Source: Pseudomonas hunanensis (GTDB taxonomy: Bacteria; Pseudomonadota; Gammaproteobacteria; Pseudomonadales; Pseudomonadaceae). From it: a stretch of 64,000 nt of DNA. The notes beneath the pieces are model-generated. The model was not told the DNA's origin. It ran no database searches and saw nothing but the letters and a program-made list of their open reading frames with translations. Positions 44,801-53,932 of the stretch are shown piece after piece. Within the stretch, counting starts at the first letter, position 1; the number at the start of each line of letters is the position of its first letter. Location of the stretch: assembly GCF_013393325.1 (NCBI RefSeq), contig NZ_QJRC01000095.1:124001-188000 (forward strand), in the 5' to 3' direction. The position numbers and the translations under genes were made by a program.

Positions 44801-46215
44801 GCGAACCAACCCTGCAACCACAGTGGGCCGGCCTGGCTCAAGTCGCGGTAGGCCCAGCCGCGCAGGCCGTCACGGGTTTCGATATGGTAGTAATCGCGTC
44901 GCACATCGCCGCCATCCCACCAGCCGGATTCGATGCGTTCAGCGTAACCCTGCACCTGATAGCCGGCGCCATCCAGCGCCATCGGTGCCGGCAGCAGCCA
45001 GCCTGGGCGACTGCCTGGGGCAACCGGCATGTGGCCTTGAGCGCCCTGCTCTGCCAGTTGCCAGGCGCATTCGGGGCGGTGATCGGCTGCCGCGCTTAGC
45101 CCCTTGACGGCCTCATCCCCCAGGCGCGCGCGCAGCCGCTCACGCAATTGCTCCCAGGGTTGCGCCTGTTGCGCCCGAGGGTCGAACAACGCCTGATGCT
45201 GTGGCACGAACGGTGGCAAGTCTTCGGCCACCAGCCGCAGGTTGCGCACCGGTGCGGGTATGCGTAGCGGCTCCAGGCGGCCACGGGCCAATTCGAACAA
45301 CATCGACGCATCGCGTTCGGCCGCCAGCAGGCCAACCTTGAGCACCGTATCTGGCCCCTCGGCATGCTCCAGATACAGGCAAAAGCGCTGCACCCCGCAG
45401 TCGCGCCCGGCCAGAAAGGCAGCAAGGTCGTTGAGCATGCGCCGCAGTGGGAACAACAGCGCCTGGTGCGATTCGACGTCGAAGTTCAGTTCGAGACGGG
45501 TTTCAAAGCGGTCCGGTGGCCGATAGAAGTCCAGCCCCAGGTTGCGCAGGCCTAGCAGTTGGTCGAGGTGCAACTGCACCTGGGCAGAAAAGCGTCTGGC
45601 CAACGTGTCGCGCGGCAAGGCCACTACCTGGCCCAGCTGGCGCAGGCCCATGCGGGCAAAAGCTTCGGCGGCTTCTGCCGGCAAGCCGACACGTGTGATG
45701 GGCATGCTCAACAGCGCTGCACGGGTGGCCTCGGCATCGCTCACGGCCAAGCCATCGTGCCCATTGGCAAGCATGCGAGCCGCCACCGGGTTGCTAGCCA
45801 GAACGATGCGTTGGCGCAGGCCCAGTTCTGCCAACTCCTGGCGCAGGCGCGCCTCGAACAAAGGCCAGGGGCCGAACAGTTGCAGGCTGGAGCCTACTTC
45901 CAGCAACAGCGCCCGAGGGTAATGCAGGCTGACCTGGGCACTGAAGCGGTAAGCCCAGGCTGCCAGCAGTTGCTGCACCTGGTCGATGCGTTTTGGGTCG
46001 ACTTCGACGCAGGTGAAGCCATCCGCCAGGGCACGCGCTGCAGTCAGGGTTTGCCCGGCTCGCAGGCCCAGTGCAGCGGCGGCCATGTTGACCGACTGCA
46101 ACACACGTCGCTGAGTCGGCCCGCCAATGAGTACCAAGGGGGTATCAAGGTCGTCACGCTCACGCAGCACGGTATCCAGCGCAAGCTGGGGGAGCAGAAT
46201 GCAAGCCCAGAGCAT
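44797..46215 (-). CDS. imuB: ImuB, inactive Y-family polymerase-like mutagenesis protein
   Basis: A 472-residue Y-family-related protein. The start MLWACILLPQLALDTVLRE lacks the usual catalytic aspartate pair of active Y-polymerases (DxD replaced). The fingers/palm-like part (PLVLIGGPTQRRVL, SLQLFGPWPLFEARLRQEL) is followed by a little-finger-like region and a C terminus that in this family binds ImuA and the beta clamp. It acts as a hub that brings DnaE2 to damaged templates. Co-operonic with imuA (6-bp gap) and dnaE2 (4-bp overlap). Confidence 0.92.
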   Translation of the reverse strand: MLWACILLPQLALDTVLRERDDLDTPLVLIGGPTQRRVLQSVNMAAAALGLRAGQTLTAARALADGFTCVEVDPKRIDQVQQLLAAWAYRFSAQVSLHYPRALLLEVGSSLQLFGPWPLFEARLRQELAELGLRQRIVLASNPVAARMLANGHDGLAVSDAEATRAALLSMPITRVGLPAEAAEAFARMGLRQLGQVVALPRDTLARRFSAQVQLHLDQLLGLRNLGLDFYRPPDRFETRLELNFDVESHQALLFPLRRMLNDLAAFLAGRDCGVQRFCLYLEHAEGPDTVLKVGLLAAERDASMLFELARGRLEPLRIPAPVRNLRLVAEDLPPFVPQHQALFDPRAQQAQPWEQLRERLRARLGDEAVKGLSAAADHRPECAWQLAEQGAQGHMPVAPGSRPGWLLPAPMALDGAGYQVQGYAERIESGWWDGGDVRRDYYHIETRDGLRGWAYRDLSQAGPLWLQGWFA

Positions 46216-46221
46216 GGCGCA

Positions 46222-46842
46222 TCAGCCCCGCCCTGGGCAGGCAATGGGCAGCGCTGGAGGCATGCCACCACGGCTTTTCAGCACGCGCCATTGTGCCGGC
46301 CGAGTGTCGACGGCAATGCGCAGTGCTGCCGGTGAAGGGTTGTGCGCCGCCTGCTGCGGCCTGCAGGCGAATGCCAACGCCTGACCGGTTTCGGCGGCCA
46401 CCTGCAAGCGCCGCAGGGCGCGGTCATCGGCGCGCTCCGGCCAGCACAGCACCGCCGCACAACTGCCCGAGCGCAGGCACTGCTCGGCGGCCCACAGGGC
46501 ATCGGCAGGTTCGGCGTCCACTTGTACCAGCCAGCGCAGGTCCACACCTGCTGCCTGCCAGGCCGGTGCGTAAGGAATGAAGGGCGGTGCCACCAGCACT
46601 ACGCGGTTGGCATCTGCACTCAGCCGGGCCAGGGTTGGCCACAGCAAGTGCAACTCGCCACAGCCGGGGCTGGCCAGCAACAGCTCGCTCAGTGCTGCCG
46701 CCGGCCAGCCGCCTTCGGGCAAGCGGGCGTCGAGGGCCGCATGGCCGGTTGGCTGCAACCCGAGTGGCCGCGCCTCGGCCTGCCGACCGCGCCAGATACG
46801 GCGCTGGTCGAGCAGCCTGTCGAGGTCGACCACCGCGCCCAT
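46222..46842 (-). CDS. imuA: ImuA, RecA-like accessory of the mutasome
   Basis: A 206-residue SulA/RecA-like protein. Its start overlaps the lexA2 stop by one base (TGATG). Family features are the arginine-rich N terminus (LLDQRRIWRGRQ), GHAALDARLPEGGWPAAALSELL in place of the Walker region, and RVVLVAPPFIPYAPAWQAAGVDL. It partners ImuB in SOS-induced mutagenesis. There is no intact Walker A motif, consistent with the ImuA group. Confidence 0.9.
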   Translation of the reverse strand: MGAVVDLDRLLDQRRIWRGRQAEARPLGLQPTGHAALDARLPEGGWPAAALSELLLASPGCGELHLLWPTLARLSADANRVVLVAPPFIPYAPAWQAAGVDLRWLVQVDAEPADALWAAEQCLRSGSCAAVLCWPERADDRALRRLQVAAETGQALAFACRPQQAAHNPSPAALRIAVDTRPAQWRVLKSRGGMPPALPIACPGRG

Positions 46843-47450
46843 CAGTCGCGCCTCAGCAGGCCGCAGAATACGCCTTCGATGAAGAATTCCTGTTCTGGCT
46901 GCACATCGATGGGCGCATAGGCCGGGTTACGGGGCAACAGCCGGTAATTGCCGCCCTGGCGTTGCAGGCGCTTGATGGTCACTTCGCCGTCCAGGCGCGC
47001 CACCACGATCTGCCCGTCACGGGCGTCGGCCTGTTGCAGGATGCCGACCAGGTCACCGTCGAAGATGCCGTCGTCGATCATCGAGTCGCCACGCACTTTA
47101 AGCAGGTAGTCAGGGGTGCGGCGGAACATGCTGGGGTCGAGCAGCAACTGTTCGTGGATATCGAGGTCCGGGCCTATGGGGGCGCCTGCCGCTACCTGGC
47201 CCAGCACCGGGATTTCGAGAATCTCCGGCCGGCGCAACGGTTCGGCCAGGCGAATGCCCCGCGCCTGGTTAGGCGTGACATCGATGTAACCGGCTTGGCA
47301 CAGGGCGGTAATGTGCTTGCGGGCGACGCTGCGCGAAGCAAAACCGAAGCGCGTGGCGATATCGGCCAGGCTTGGCGGCTGGCTGTGCTCGGCAATGCGC
47401 TCGCGGATGAATTCGAAAATGGCGCGGCGCTTGGGGGTAAGATTGTCCAT
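46842..47450 (-). CDS. lexA2: LexA2, SOS repressor of the mutagenesis cassette
   Basis: A 202-residue LexA. The winged HTH lies at 1-65 (LADIATRFGFASRSVARKHITAL). The self-cleavage site is the A88-G89 bond in QVAAGAP, with catalytic S123 in GDSMIDDG and K160 in GEVTIKRL. On DNA damage RecA* triggers autocleavage and derepression. A frame to 47459 would start inside the operator; the ATG at 47450 right after the operator fits the P. putida protein. First gene of lexA2-imuA-imuB-dnaE2, which it represses. Confidence 0.93.
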   Translation of the reverse strand: MDNLTPKRRAIFEFIRERIAEHSQPPSLADIATRFGFASRSVARKHITALCQAGYIDVTPNQARGIRLAEPLRRPEILEIPVLGQVAAGAPIGPDLDIHEQLLLDPSMFRRTPDYLLKVRGDSMIDDGIFDGDLVGILQQADARDGQIVVARLDGEVTIKRLQRQGGNYRLLPRNPAYAPIDVQPEQEFFIEGVFCGLLRRD

Positions 47451-47467
47451 GGAGCACATTTGTACTC
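47451..47467 (-). promoter_or_regulatory. LexA2 operator of the mutagenesis cassette
   Basis: GGAGCACATTTGTACTC, with GCAC-N4-GTAC at 47454-47465 (GTAC-N4-GTGC on the coding strand). It abuts the lexA2 start and covers a TACAAA -10-like hexamer at 47459-47464. The identical 17 bases occur upstream of the PhyH gene at the left edge of the window. Confidence 0.9.
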
Positions 47468-47551
47468 TTTTCGTGGCGCGCTGACCAGCCCCCTTTGTCG
47501 TCCACTTTGGTTATGATCCCTTGGCTTGTGTTTTTTTGATCTGGATATCCC

Positions 47552-48208
47552 ATGCTGACCGCCCTGCTGTTCGACCTCGACGGAACCCTTACCGACACCG
47601 ACACCCTGCACCTGCAGGCCTTTCGCCAAATGCTGCGTGAGCACGACGGCCGTGAGCTGAGCCAGGCGCAGTTCGATGCTCAGGTCAGTGGCCGCGCCAA
47701 TGGTGAACTGTTCGCCGAGCTGTTCAACGGCGCCAGTGTCGAACAGTGCCAGGCGTTGGCCGACCGCAAGGAGGCATTGTTCCGCGACCTGTCGCCGTCA
47801 CTTGAACCCATGCCAGGCCTGCTGCGCCTGTTGGAGCACGCCCAGGCCCATGCCATCGGCATGTGTGTGGTGACCAACGCACCGCGACTGAACGCCGAGC
47901 ACATGCTGAACGCCATGGGCCTTGGCCAGCGCTTTGAACATGTGTTGGTGGCCGAGGAACTGGCGCGGCCCAAGCCAGACCCGCTGCCTTACCTCACCGG
48001 GCTGCAGCAGCTGGGTGCCGAGGCCAGGCAGGCGCTGGCTTTCGAGGACTCATTGCCGGGGGTGACCGCTGCCAGTGGCGCGGGGATCTTTACCGTGGGC
48101 GTGGCAACGACGCAGACCGCTGAACGTTTGCTGGCGGCGGGTGCACAGCTGGTGATAGATGACTTCAACGACCCTGCACTGTGGGCCCTGATCGAGTCCA
48201 TGCAGTAA
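47552..48208 (+). CDS. HAD-superfamily phosphatase (beta-phosphoglucomutase-like)
   Basis: A 218-residue HAD subfamily IA protein: motif I FDLDGTLTDTD (residues 7-17), motif II VVTNAPRLN, motif III RPKPDPLPY and motif IV FEDSLPGVTAA. The cap region after motif I fits phosphoglycolate phosphatase or beta-phosphoglucomutase relatives. Substrate cannot be assigned. It is divergent from lexA2 over about 100 bp and 15 bp upstream of a LysR gene. Confidence 0.85.
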   Translation: MLTALLFDLDGTLTDTDTLHLQAFRQMLREHDGRELSQAQFDAQVSGRANGELFAELFNGASVEQCQALADRKEALFRDLSPSLEPMPGLLRLLEHAQAHAIGMCVVTNAPRLNAEHMLNAMGLGQRFEHVLVAEELARPKPDPLPYLTGLQQLGAEARQALAFEDSLPGVTAASGAGIFTVGVATTQTAERLLAAGAQLVIDDFNDPALWALIESMQ

Positions 48209-48223
48209 GCATCTGGGGCCCCC

Positions 48224-49135
48224 ATGCTGATCGACGAAGAACTGACCCTTAAAAAGCTGGAAACCTTCCTCGCCTTCATGCGCACCGGCAACCTCGGCCG
48301 CGCCGCCGCCGAGCTGTCGACCAGCGCAGTCAGCGTGCACCGTGCCATCCATTCGCTGGAAAGCGCGCTGCGCTGCCCGTTGTTCAAGCACGAAGGCCGC
48401 CAGCTGATCCCGCTGGAAAGCGCCTACGTGCTGGAAAAGAAAGCCCGGCAGCTGATCCAGGACGCCGAGCAGATGGTGCGTCAAACCCGCGAAGCAGCCG
48501 GTTTTTACGCCGAGCGCTTCCGCTTGGGCGCACTCTACTCGCTGACCGTGAAAACCGTGCCAAAGCTGGTCATGGGCCTCAAGCTGCGCCGCAGCGAACT
48601 GAACATCGACCTGACCCTGGGCTCCAACGTCGATCTGCTGCAGCGCCTGAAGAACCACGAACTGGAGGCCATCCTCGTCTCCCTCGACGAGAGCGCCAGC
48701 GACCCGGCCTGCGAGCAACTGCCGCTGTTCTCCGACGACATTTTCCTTGCCGTACCTACTGATTCGCCCTTCGCCGGGCAGGCCGAGGTAGACCTGGCTG
48801 ACCTCGCCGACTCCACTTTCATTACCCTGACCCAGGGCTTCGCCACACACCGCGATGGCGCCCGGGTGTTCCAGCAGGCCGGGTTCGAGCCGAAGGTGGC
48901 CATGCAGGTGAACGATATCTTCACCCTGCTGAGCATGGTCAGTTCAGGCGTGGGCTTCGCCCTGCTGCCTGGGCGCATCGCGGCGGTGTACGAGAACCGC
49001 GTCAGGTTGATTGCCTTGAAGCCGCAATATCGCCTGCAGCAGCACATTGGCGTGGTGTTTCTGAAGGCGCGCGAGCGGGAGCCAAACTTGTTGGCGTTGT
49101 TGGCAGAGTGCCGAATGTACAGCCGAGATAACTGA
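48224..49135 (+). CDS. LysR-family regulator, MdcR-like
   Basis: A 303-residue LysR protein. The N terminus TLKKLETFLAFMRTGNLGRAAAELSTSAVSVHRAIHSLE and the effector domain (SLTVKTVPKLVMGLKLRRSELN, ITLTQGFATH, MVSSGVGFALLPGRIAAVYENRV) look very like MdcR, the regulator of malonate decarboxylase genes in pseudomonads. No mdc gene is present in the window, so it is either an orphan MdcR relative or controls distant targets. The HAD gene just upstream may be co-transcribed. Confidence 0.8.
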   Translation: MLIDEELTLKKLETFLAFMRTGNLGRAAAELSTSAVSVHRAIHSLESALRCPLFKHEGRQLIPLESAYVLEKKARQLIQDAEQMVRQTREAAGFYAERFRLGALYSLTVKTVPKLVMGLKLRRSELNIDLTLGSNVDLLQRLKNHELEAILVSLDESASDPACEQLPLFSDDIFLAVPTDSPFAGQAEVDLADLADSTFITLTQGFATHRDGARVFQQAGFEPKVAMQVNDIFTLLSMVSSGVGFALLPGRIAAVYENRVRLIALKPQYRLQQHIGVVFLKAREREPNLLALLAECRMYSRDN

Positions 49136-49171
49136 ACCTGCGCCAGCAACGGCCGGTGCAGATTCATGGGC

Positions 49172-49387
49172 TCAAAGGTCGTAACGCTCGGTATTGAAGT
49201 TGACCAGCCAATAATTGTCGCTGCGACGCTCATCGGTGACCTGCCCGGCGTCATCAGACTCATACTCGGATGGCGACGTGCTCTGGTAGTTGCCAGACTG
49301 GTTGTACACACCGGGCGTGCGCGCAAACACAACTACCAGGTTGTGGTCTTCCTTCTCACGCAGTTGCTCGTCGGTGATCACGACCAC
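49172..49387 (-). pseudogene. Probable TonB-dependent-receptor-like remnant
   Basis: A 71-codon frame with no good start or RBS (GTG at most; a stop lies a few codons upstream). The beginning VVITDEQLREKEDHNLVVVFARTPGVYN resembles the plug domain of TonB-dependent receptors, and the end RSDNYWLVNFNTERYDL resembles a beta strand near a receptor C terminus. The middle is missing, so it looks like a receptor gene collapsed by an internal deletion. No intact gene is seen between 49136 and 49505. Low certainty. Confidence 0.35.
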
Positions 49388-49505
49388 GCTCGACTGGGTC
49401 TACTCCAGGTGCGGTTGATCTTTTCCCGGTCACCTTGCCGTATGCCTGCACGTTCCTCCCTGCAGGCGGAGCGGAGTCTGGAGTAAAGGTAATGGGAAGT
49501 AAATA

Positions 49506-50855
49506 CTATTGGTAATACGTCGCATTTGTGACGGATGAAGCCCTGCTCACATGCCACCCTTGCAGCAATACGGCCAAAGCCGCCAACCCGGCAGGGACCA
49601 GTAATGATGCAAACACTTGTGCAAAACTCCAGCCCAACGCCAGCATCTGAGCCCCGGCGAAGGCGCTGAGCACGGCGCCGATGCGCCCAATGCCGCTCAT
49701 CCAGCTGGCCCCGGTCGCCCGCGCTTGCGTAGGGTAAAAGGCCGCCGCCAATGCATTCATGCCAACACTCGCGCCGTTCAGCCCAAAGCCCACAGCGCAG
49801 GCTATGGCGCACAGCCAGGCGAAATCCCCCACCACTTGGCCAATCGTGAAGATAACCGCGCCACTGAACAGAAACGTCAGCATCAACACCCGCTGCGGAT
49901 TGCAACGGTCCATGGCCCAACCCACTGAAATCGCCCCCACCGGGCCGCCTATCTGGAAACAGGCCGTGACAATGGCCGCTTCCGAGACCGAAAAACCACC
50001 GCCCTCCTTCACCAGCGTCGGCAGCCAGCCGCTGAACAGATAGACCAGAAACAGCGCCAACACATAGCCCGCCCAGAGCATGCAGGTACCAAAGCGATAG
50101 CGCGGTGAGAGGATGGTGCCGATGGCTCCACCTGCAGCCGGGGCGTTGCCGAGCATGACAAAGGTGGTGTCGGCGTTGACATGCTCAGGTGCCAAGCGGC
50201 GGACAATGGCCATAACGCGCTTGCGCTCTGCACCTTTGCTGACCAGGAACGTTACCGATTCCGGCAGGCGCCAATACAGCAGCGGCAGGACCAGCAGCGG
50301 CAACACCCCACCCAGCACCAGAACACTGCGCCACCCCAGGTTGGGGATCATCCAGGCGCTGACGAACCCACCCATCGCCGCCCCCAGGGAGAACCCGCAG
50401 AACGCCAGGGTAATCAGCAGTGAGCGGCTGCGTGCTGGAGCGTATTCACTGACCAAGGTGCTGGCATTGGGCATGGCCGCCCCCAGGCCCAGGCCCGTGA
50501 GAAAGCGCAGCGCAACCAAGGTTTCCAAGTTGGGTGAAAAGGCCGAGGCCAAGGTCCAGATGCCGAACAGCAGCACGCTGTACAGCAGCACCGCCTTGCG
50601 CCCGTAGCGGTCCGCCAGGGGCCCGGCAATCAGCGCGCCAAGCGCCAGGCCGATCAGCGCGGCGCTCAAAACCGGGCCCAGGCTTTGCGCACCCAGGTGC
50701 CAATCGCTTTTCAGTTGTGGGGCAATGAAGCCGATGATGGCGACGTCCAGGCCGTCCAGCGCAATGATGAGAAAGCCGAGGAACACCACCCATTTCTGGT
50801 AGCGGCCGATGGGTTGCTGGTCGATCAGTTGGCGCACGTCGAGCGTGTTGTTCAT
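49506..50855 (-). CDS. MFS transporter, aromatic acid:H+ symporter (AAHS) type
   Basis: A 449-residue MFS permease with 12 predicted helices. LDGLDVAIIGFIAPQL in helix 1 and GPLADRYGRKAVLLYSVLLFG in loop 2-3 (GXLADRXGRK) are hallmarks of the AAHS family (PcaK, BenK). It would import an aromatic or alicyclic acid with protons. The ATG at 50855 follows AGGTGA. It is the last gene of the operon with the NIPSNAP, flavoprotein and SDR genes. Confidence 0.85.
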   Translation of the reverse strand: MNNTLDVRQLIDQQPIGRYQKWVVFLGFLIIALDGLDVAIIGFIAPQLKSDWHLGAQSLGPVLSAALIGLALGALIAGPLADRYGRKAVLLYSVLLFGIWTLASAFSPNLETLVALRFLTGLGLGAAMPNASTLVSEYAPARSRSLLITLAFCGFSLGAAMGGFVSAWMIPNLGWRSVLVLGGVLPLLVLPLLYWRLPESVTFLVSKGAERKRVMAIVRRLAPEHVNADTTFVMLGNAPAAGGAIGTILSPRYRFGTCMLWAGYVLALFLVYLFSGWLPTLVKEGGGFSVSEAAIVTACFQIGGPVGAISVGWAMDRCNPQRVLMLTFLFSGAVIFTIGQVVGDFAWLCAIACAVGFGLNGASVGMNALAAAFYPTQARATGASWMSGIGRIGAVLSAFAGAQMLALGWSFAQVFASLLVPAGLAALAVLLQGWHVSRASSVTNATYYQ

Positions 50856-50889
50856 GGGTATCACCTGTTGTTGTTTTTATGACGGTGTT

Positions 50890-51213
50890 TCAGCCCAGGC
50901 TGGGCAAGCGCACAGGCCTTATGATCCGTGTCTCCTGCGCTACCACAAGGTCGCGGGTGGCATGCAGATAGGCAGCAAAGTCCGGGTCGGCATCCCGCGC
51001 CGCGCTGCGCTTTTCAAAATCATCGAGGCTGTCATAGCCCCACAAGTGCACCACCTGGTTCAACGGGCCGATGCTGCTGGTGTAGAACGCCAGGGGTGCG
51101 CCGAGGTGGCGCAGCAGGATCGGCATCGCCAACTGGTCGAAGGCTTCGAGAAAGGCCGCCATGCAGCGCGGGCGAATGGTGTAGATGCGGTGGTCGACTA
51201 CAGGCTTGTCCAT
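50890..51213 (-). CDS. NIPSNAP-family small protein
   Basis: A 107-residue protein with the NIPSNAP ferredoxin-like fold: IYTIRPRCMAAFLEAFDQLAMPI, APLAFYTSSIGPLNQVVHLWGYDSLDDFEKR. In catabolic operons, NIPSNAP and related dimeric alpha-beta barrel proteins often act as small isomerases, monooxygenases or binding proteins; none can be fixed here. The ATG at 51213 overlaps the upstream stop by one base and has GGAGG seven bases before it. Confidence 0.8.
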   Translation of the reverse strand: MDKPVVDHRIYTIRPRCMAAFLEAFDQLAMPILLRHLGAPLAFYTSSIGPLNQVVHLWGYDSLDDFEKRSAARDADPDFAAYLHATRDLVVAQETRIIRPVRLPSLG

Positions 51214-52931
51214 CACGCCACCTCCCGCGCTTTGCCCGCAGCCGCCAGGCCCTGCTCGACACCCGCCAGATGGCGCCCGGTGATGTAGCCAAAGGTCATG
51301 ATCGGCCCCAGGGTGATGCCGGCACCGGGGTAGTTGCCGCCCATGATGCTGGCTCGGTCGTTACCCACCGCGTACAGGCCGTCGATGGCCTGCCCATCGG
51401 CCGCCAATACTTCACCGACCACGCTGGTGCGTAGCCCGTCGAAGGTGCCCAGGTCGCCCATGATCACCTTCACGGCAAAGTACGGCCCTTCGCCCACCGG
51501 CGCCACGCACGGGTTGGGCTGTTGCTGCGGGTCGGCCAGGTAGCGGTTGAAGCTGGTGCTGCCGCGACCGAACTGGCGGTCTTCGCCCTGCACCGCGCCA
51601 AGGTTGTATTCGCGCACGGTCTGCTGCAGCCCTTGCGCGTCGATACCGGCCTTGCCCGCCAGCTCGGCCAGGGTCTTGCCCTTGAGCAGGTAACCATTAC
51701 GCAACAAGGGCCCCAACGGCATCGGTGCAGGCTTGGCAAAGCCCAGGCCATACTTGGCCAGGGTGCGGCGGTCGCACACCAGCCACATGGCGGTTTCTGC
51801 CTGACCGGCGCAGACTTCGATCAATGCTGCGCCCACGTCATGGTAAGAATTCGACTCGTTGGTGAAACGCTGCCCCGAACGCAGCACACCGATCACACCT
51901 GGCTTGTAGCGGTCGAGCAAATGCGGAAAGGCAATGTGCCGCCCGCCAGCCACTGGCACCTTCGATACCGGCATCCAGGCGGCGGCTGCCTGCAGGCGGA
52001 TATCGACCTTGGCCCCCAACGCCTCGGCCATGCGCGCACCGTCACCGGTATTGCCCGCCGGCACCGGCGAAAAGTGCTCGCCGCCACGCCGCACATGCGG
52101 GTAGGCCTGGCGCAGCCGTTGCAAATCATGGGAGAAACCGCCACAAGCCAGTACCACCCCACGCCGGGCCTGAATGCGCTGCTCGCTGTCAGCCTGCCCG
52201 ACCAATGCCCCTGTCACTCGACCCTCTTCATGCAGCAGTTGCCGCGCCGGTGTACCTGTGAGAATCGGGATGCCCAGGTCCAGTGCCGAGCGTACCAGCC
52301 GCGCTGCCAGGGCATTGCCGCTGGTGACCTGGGTGCCACGTCGGTACAGGGCAAGCTCCTTCAAATGGGTTATCAGGCGCTTGGCCACATACACGAACGA
52401 AGTCAGCGAGCGGGTGACATTGAAGAAATGCTTGAGGTCGGCATTCGACGAATTGAACATCATGCCAATGAACGTGATGGTCTTCAGCGGCGGGCGCAGG
52501 CGCGCCATGTCCGGCCCCAGGCCACGAATGTCGTAAGGAGCGGCCAGTATCGAGCGGCCCACATCGACACCGCCCTCCACTTGTGGGTGGTAATCGGGGT
52601 ACAGCGTGGGCACGAACTTGACCGCCGTTTCGCGCTCGAAAAACGCCACCATCTGCGGCGCGTAGCGCAAGAAGGCTTCCACCCCCGCCGCATCGAAACA
52701 GGCACCGGCTTCGTTGCGCAGGTAGGTCATGGCCGCTGTATGGCTGTCCTCGGCCCCGTGCGGGTTGCCCGGCACCCACAACACGCCACCGGAAAACGCC
52801 GTGGTGCCACCAAAGCAGTCGTCCTTTTCAATGACGATGACATCCAGGCCAAGCTTTTTCGCCGTGATGGCTGTCGCCAGGCCGCCAGCCCCCGCGCCGA
52901 TTACCAGTACATCGCAGCTACGCGTATTCAT
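51213..52931 (-). CDS. FAD-dependent dehydrogenase, 3-ketosteroid-delta1-dehydrogenase-like
   Basis: A 572-residue flavoprotein of the FAD_binding_2 family. The FAD motif VLVIGAGAGGLATAITAKKLG starts at residue 9, then GGTTAFSGGVLWVPGN (catalytic loop of KstD/fumarate-reductase-like enzymes). RRGVVLACGGFSHD is in the middle and the end carries YAVGNDRASIMGGNYPGAGITLGPIMTFGYITGRH. It probably introduces a C=C bond next to a carbonyl in a cyclic substrate. Operonic with an SDR gene (4-bp overlap) and the NIPSNAP gene. Exact substrate unknown. Confidence 0.82.
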   Translation of the reverse strand: MNTRSCDVLVIGAGAGGLATAITAKKLGLDVIVIEKDDCFGGTTAFSGGVLWVPGNPHGAEDSHTAAMTYLRNEAGACFDAAGVEAFLRYAPQMVAFFERETAVKFVPTLYPDYHPQVEGGVDVGRSILAAPYDIRGLGPDMARLRPPLKTITFIGMMFNSSNADLKHFFNVTRSLTSFVYVAKRLITHLKELALYRRGTQVTSGNALAARLVRSALDLGIPILTGTPARQLLHEEGRVTGALVGQADSEQRIQARRGVVLACGGFSHDLQRLRQAYPHVRRGGEHFSPVPAGNTGDGARMAEALGAKVDIRLQAAAAWMPVSKVPVAGGRHIAFPHLLDRYKPGVIGVLRSGQRFTNESNSYHDVGAALIEVCAGQAETAMWLVCDRRTLAKYGLGFAKPAPMPLGPLLRNGYLLKGKTLAELAGKAGIDAQGLQQTVREYNLGAVQGEDRQFGRGSTSFNRYLADPQQQPNPCVAPVGEGPYFAVKVIMGDLGTFDGLRTSVVGEVLAADGQAIDGLYAVGNDRASIMGGNYPGAGITLGPIMTFGYITGRHLAGVEQGLAAAGKAREVA

Positions 52932-53755
52932 TGGCCAGCCCCCTCGAAGCCCGGGCGCGGGATCAATGCCATGGGCATGCACTCCAGCCCGCCATCCACG
53001 GTCAGCTCGGCGCCGTTGATATAGTCGGCGCGGCGGCTGGCCAGAAACAGCACGGCCTCGGCGATATCCTGCGGCTCACCAATGCGACGGTTGGCGGTCA
53101 TGGCGCTACGCTGGCGTTCCACCTGCGGGTCGGCATAGAACGCCGCCGACAAGGGCGTGCGGATCAAGCCCGGGCACACGGCGTTGCTGCGCACACCCCG
53201 CGGCCCCCACTCCACGGCAAGCTGCCGCGACAGCATGCTCACGCCAGCCTTGGCCGCGCTGTAGGCACCGCTGTTGGGTTGCGGGTAATGGGCGGCAATC
53301 GAGGCTACATGCACGATGCGGCCCTGGCCGCGAGCCAGCATCGAGCGGCCGAAGGCCTGGGCACACAACAGGTAGCCGCTGAGGTTGACCGCCAGCACCT
53401 GGTTCCATTGCTCCAGGCTCAGCGTGTCCAGCGCGCCGGGGCGCAGCACGCTGGCATTGTTGACCAGCACATCGCAGCGCCCATGCAGTGCCTGCACCTG
53501 GGCAGCCGCTTGCTCCACGCTGGCCGGGTCGGCAATGTCACAGGCCAGGGCGCTGACTTCGCCCGTGCTGTGCTCACCCAAGGTGGCCGCCAGTTCGCGG
53601 CATTTGTCCAGGTCGCGGTCCAGCAGCACCACGTGGGCCTGCTGCTCCACCAAGGCTGCGGCCAGCGCGGCACCAATGCCGCCGGCGGCGCCGGTTACCA
53701 CGCATACGGCCGAGTCCAGGCCCAGCCACTGAGAGGCAATCTTATTGTTGTTCAT
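52928..53755 (-). CDS. Short-chain dehydrogenase/reductase
   Basis: A 275-residue classical SDR. Cofactor motif VVTGAAGGIGAALA (TGxxxGIG), NNAS (VNNASVL), catalytic S in VASIAAH, and YSAAK (Tyr-Lys pair) are all present; the C terminus ends after a GGLECMPMAL patch. It would oxidise or reduce an alcohol/ketone on the same substrate as the flavoprotein. The start at 53755 has GGAG six bases upstream. First gene of this operon, divergent from an AraC gene. Confidence 0.85.
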   Translation of the reverse strand: MNNNKIASQWLGLDSAVCVVTGAAGGIGAALAAALVEQQAHVVLLDRDLDKCRELAATLGEHSTGEVSALACDIADPASVEQAAAQVQALHGRCDVLVNNASVLRPGALDTLSLEQWNQVLAVNLSGYLLCAQAFGRSMLARGQGRIVHVASIAAHYPQPNSGAYSAAKAGVSMLSRQLAVEWGPRGVRSNAVCPGLIRTPLSAAFYADPQVERQRSAMTANRRIGEPQDIAEAVLFLASRRADYINGAELTVDGGLECMPMALIPRPGFEGAGQ

Positions 53756-53932
53756 GCTGTTCTCCAGAGTGTCGCTTGTTCTGGACAACAGCCTATGGCC
53801 GGCAGGCCCATCGGCAGAATGGACAAAACCTGCAACCAGCCCCACATTCCCGTCATTTTTTCCTTTGTGCCCTGAAGCCTGCGTACAGCTGTGGCACAGT
53901 GATCAGGTACCGAACAGAACAATTACAACAAC

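Noticed and set aside
43175..44851. 558-codon open frame antisense to dnaE2
   Set aside because: Opposite conserved polymerase motifs; shadow composition.
47451..47459. Upstream ATG extending lexA2 by three codons
   Set aside because: It would put the start inside the LexA2 operator; the ATG at 47450 fits the known LexA2 N terminus.
51522..53024. 500-codon open frame antisense to the KstD-like flavoprotein
   Set aside because: No domain, no RBS; the minus-strand gene has clear FAD motifs and translational coupling.
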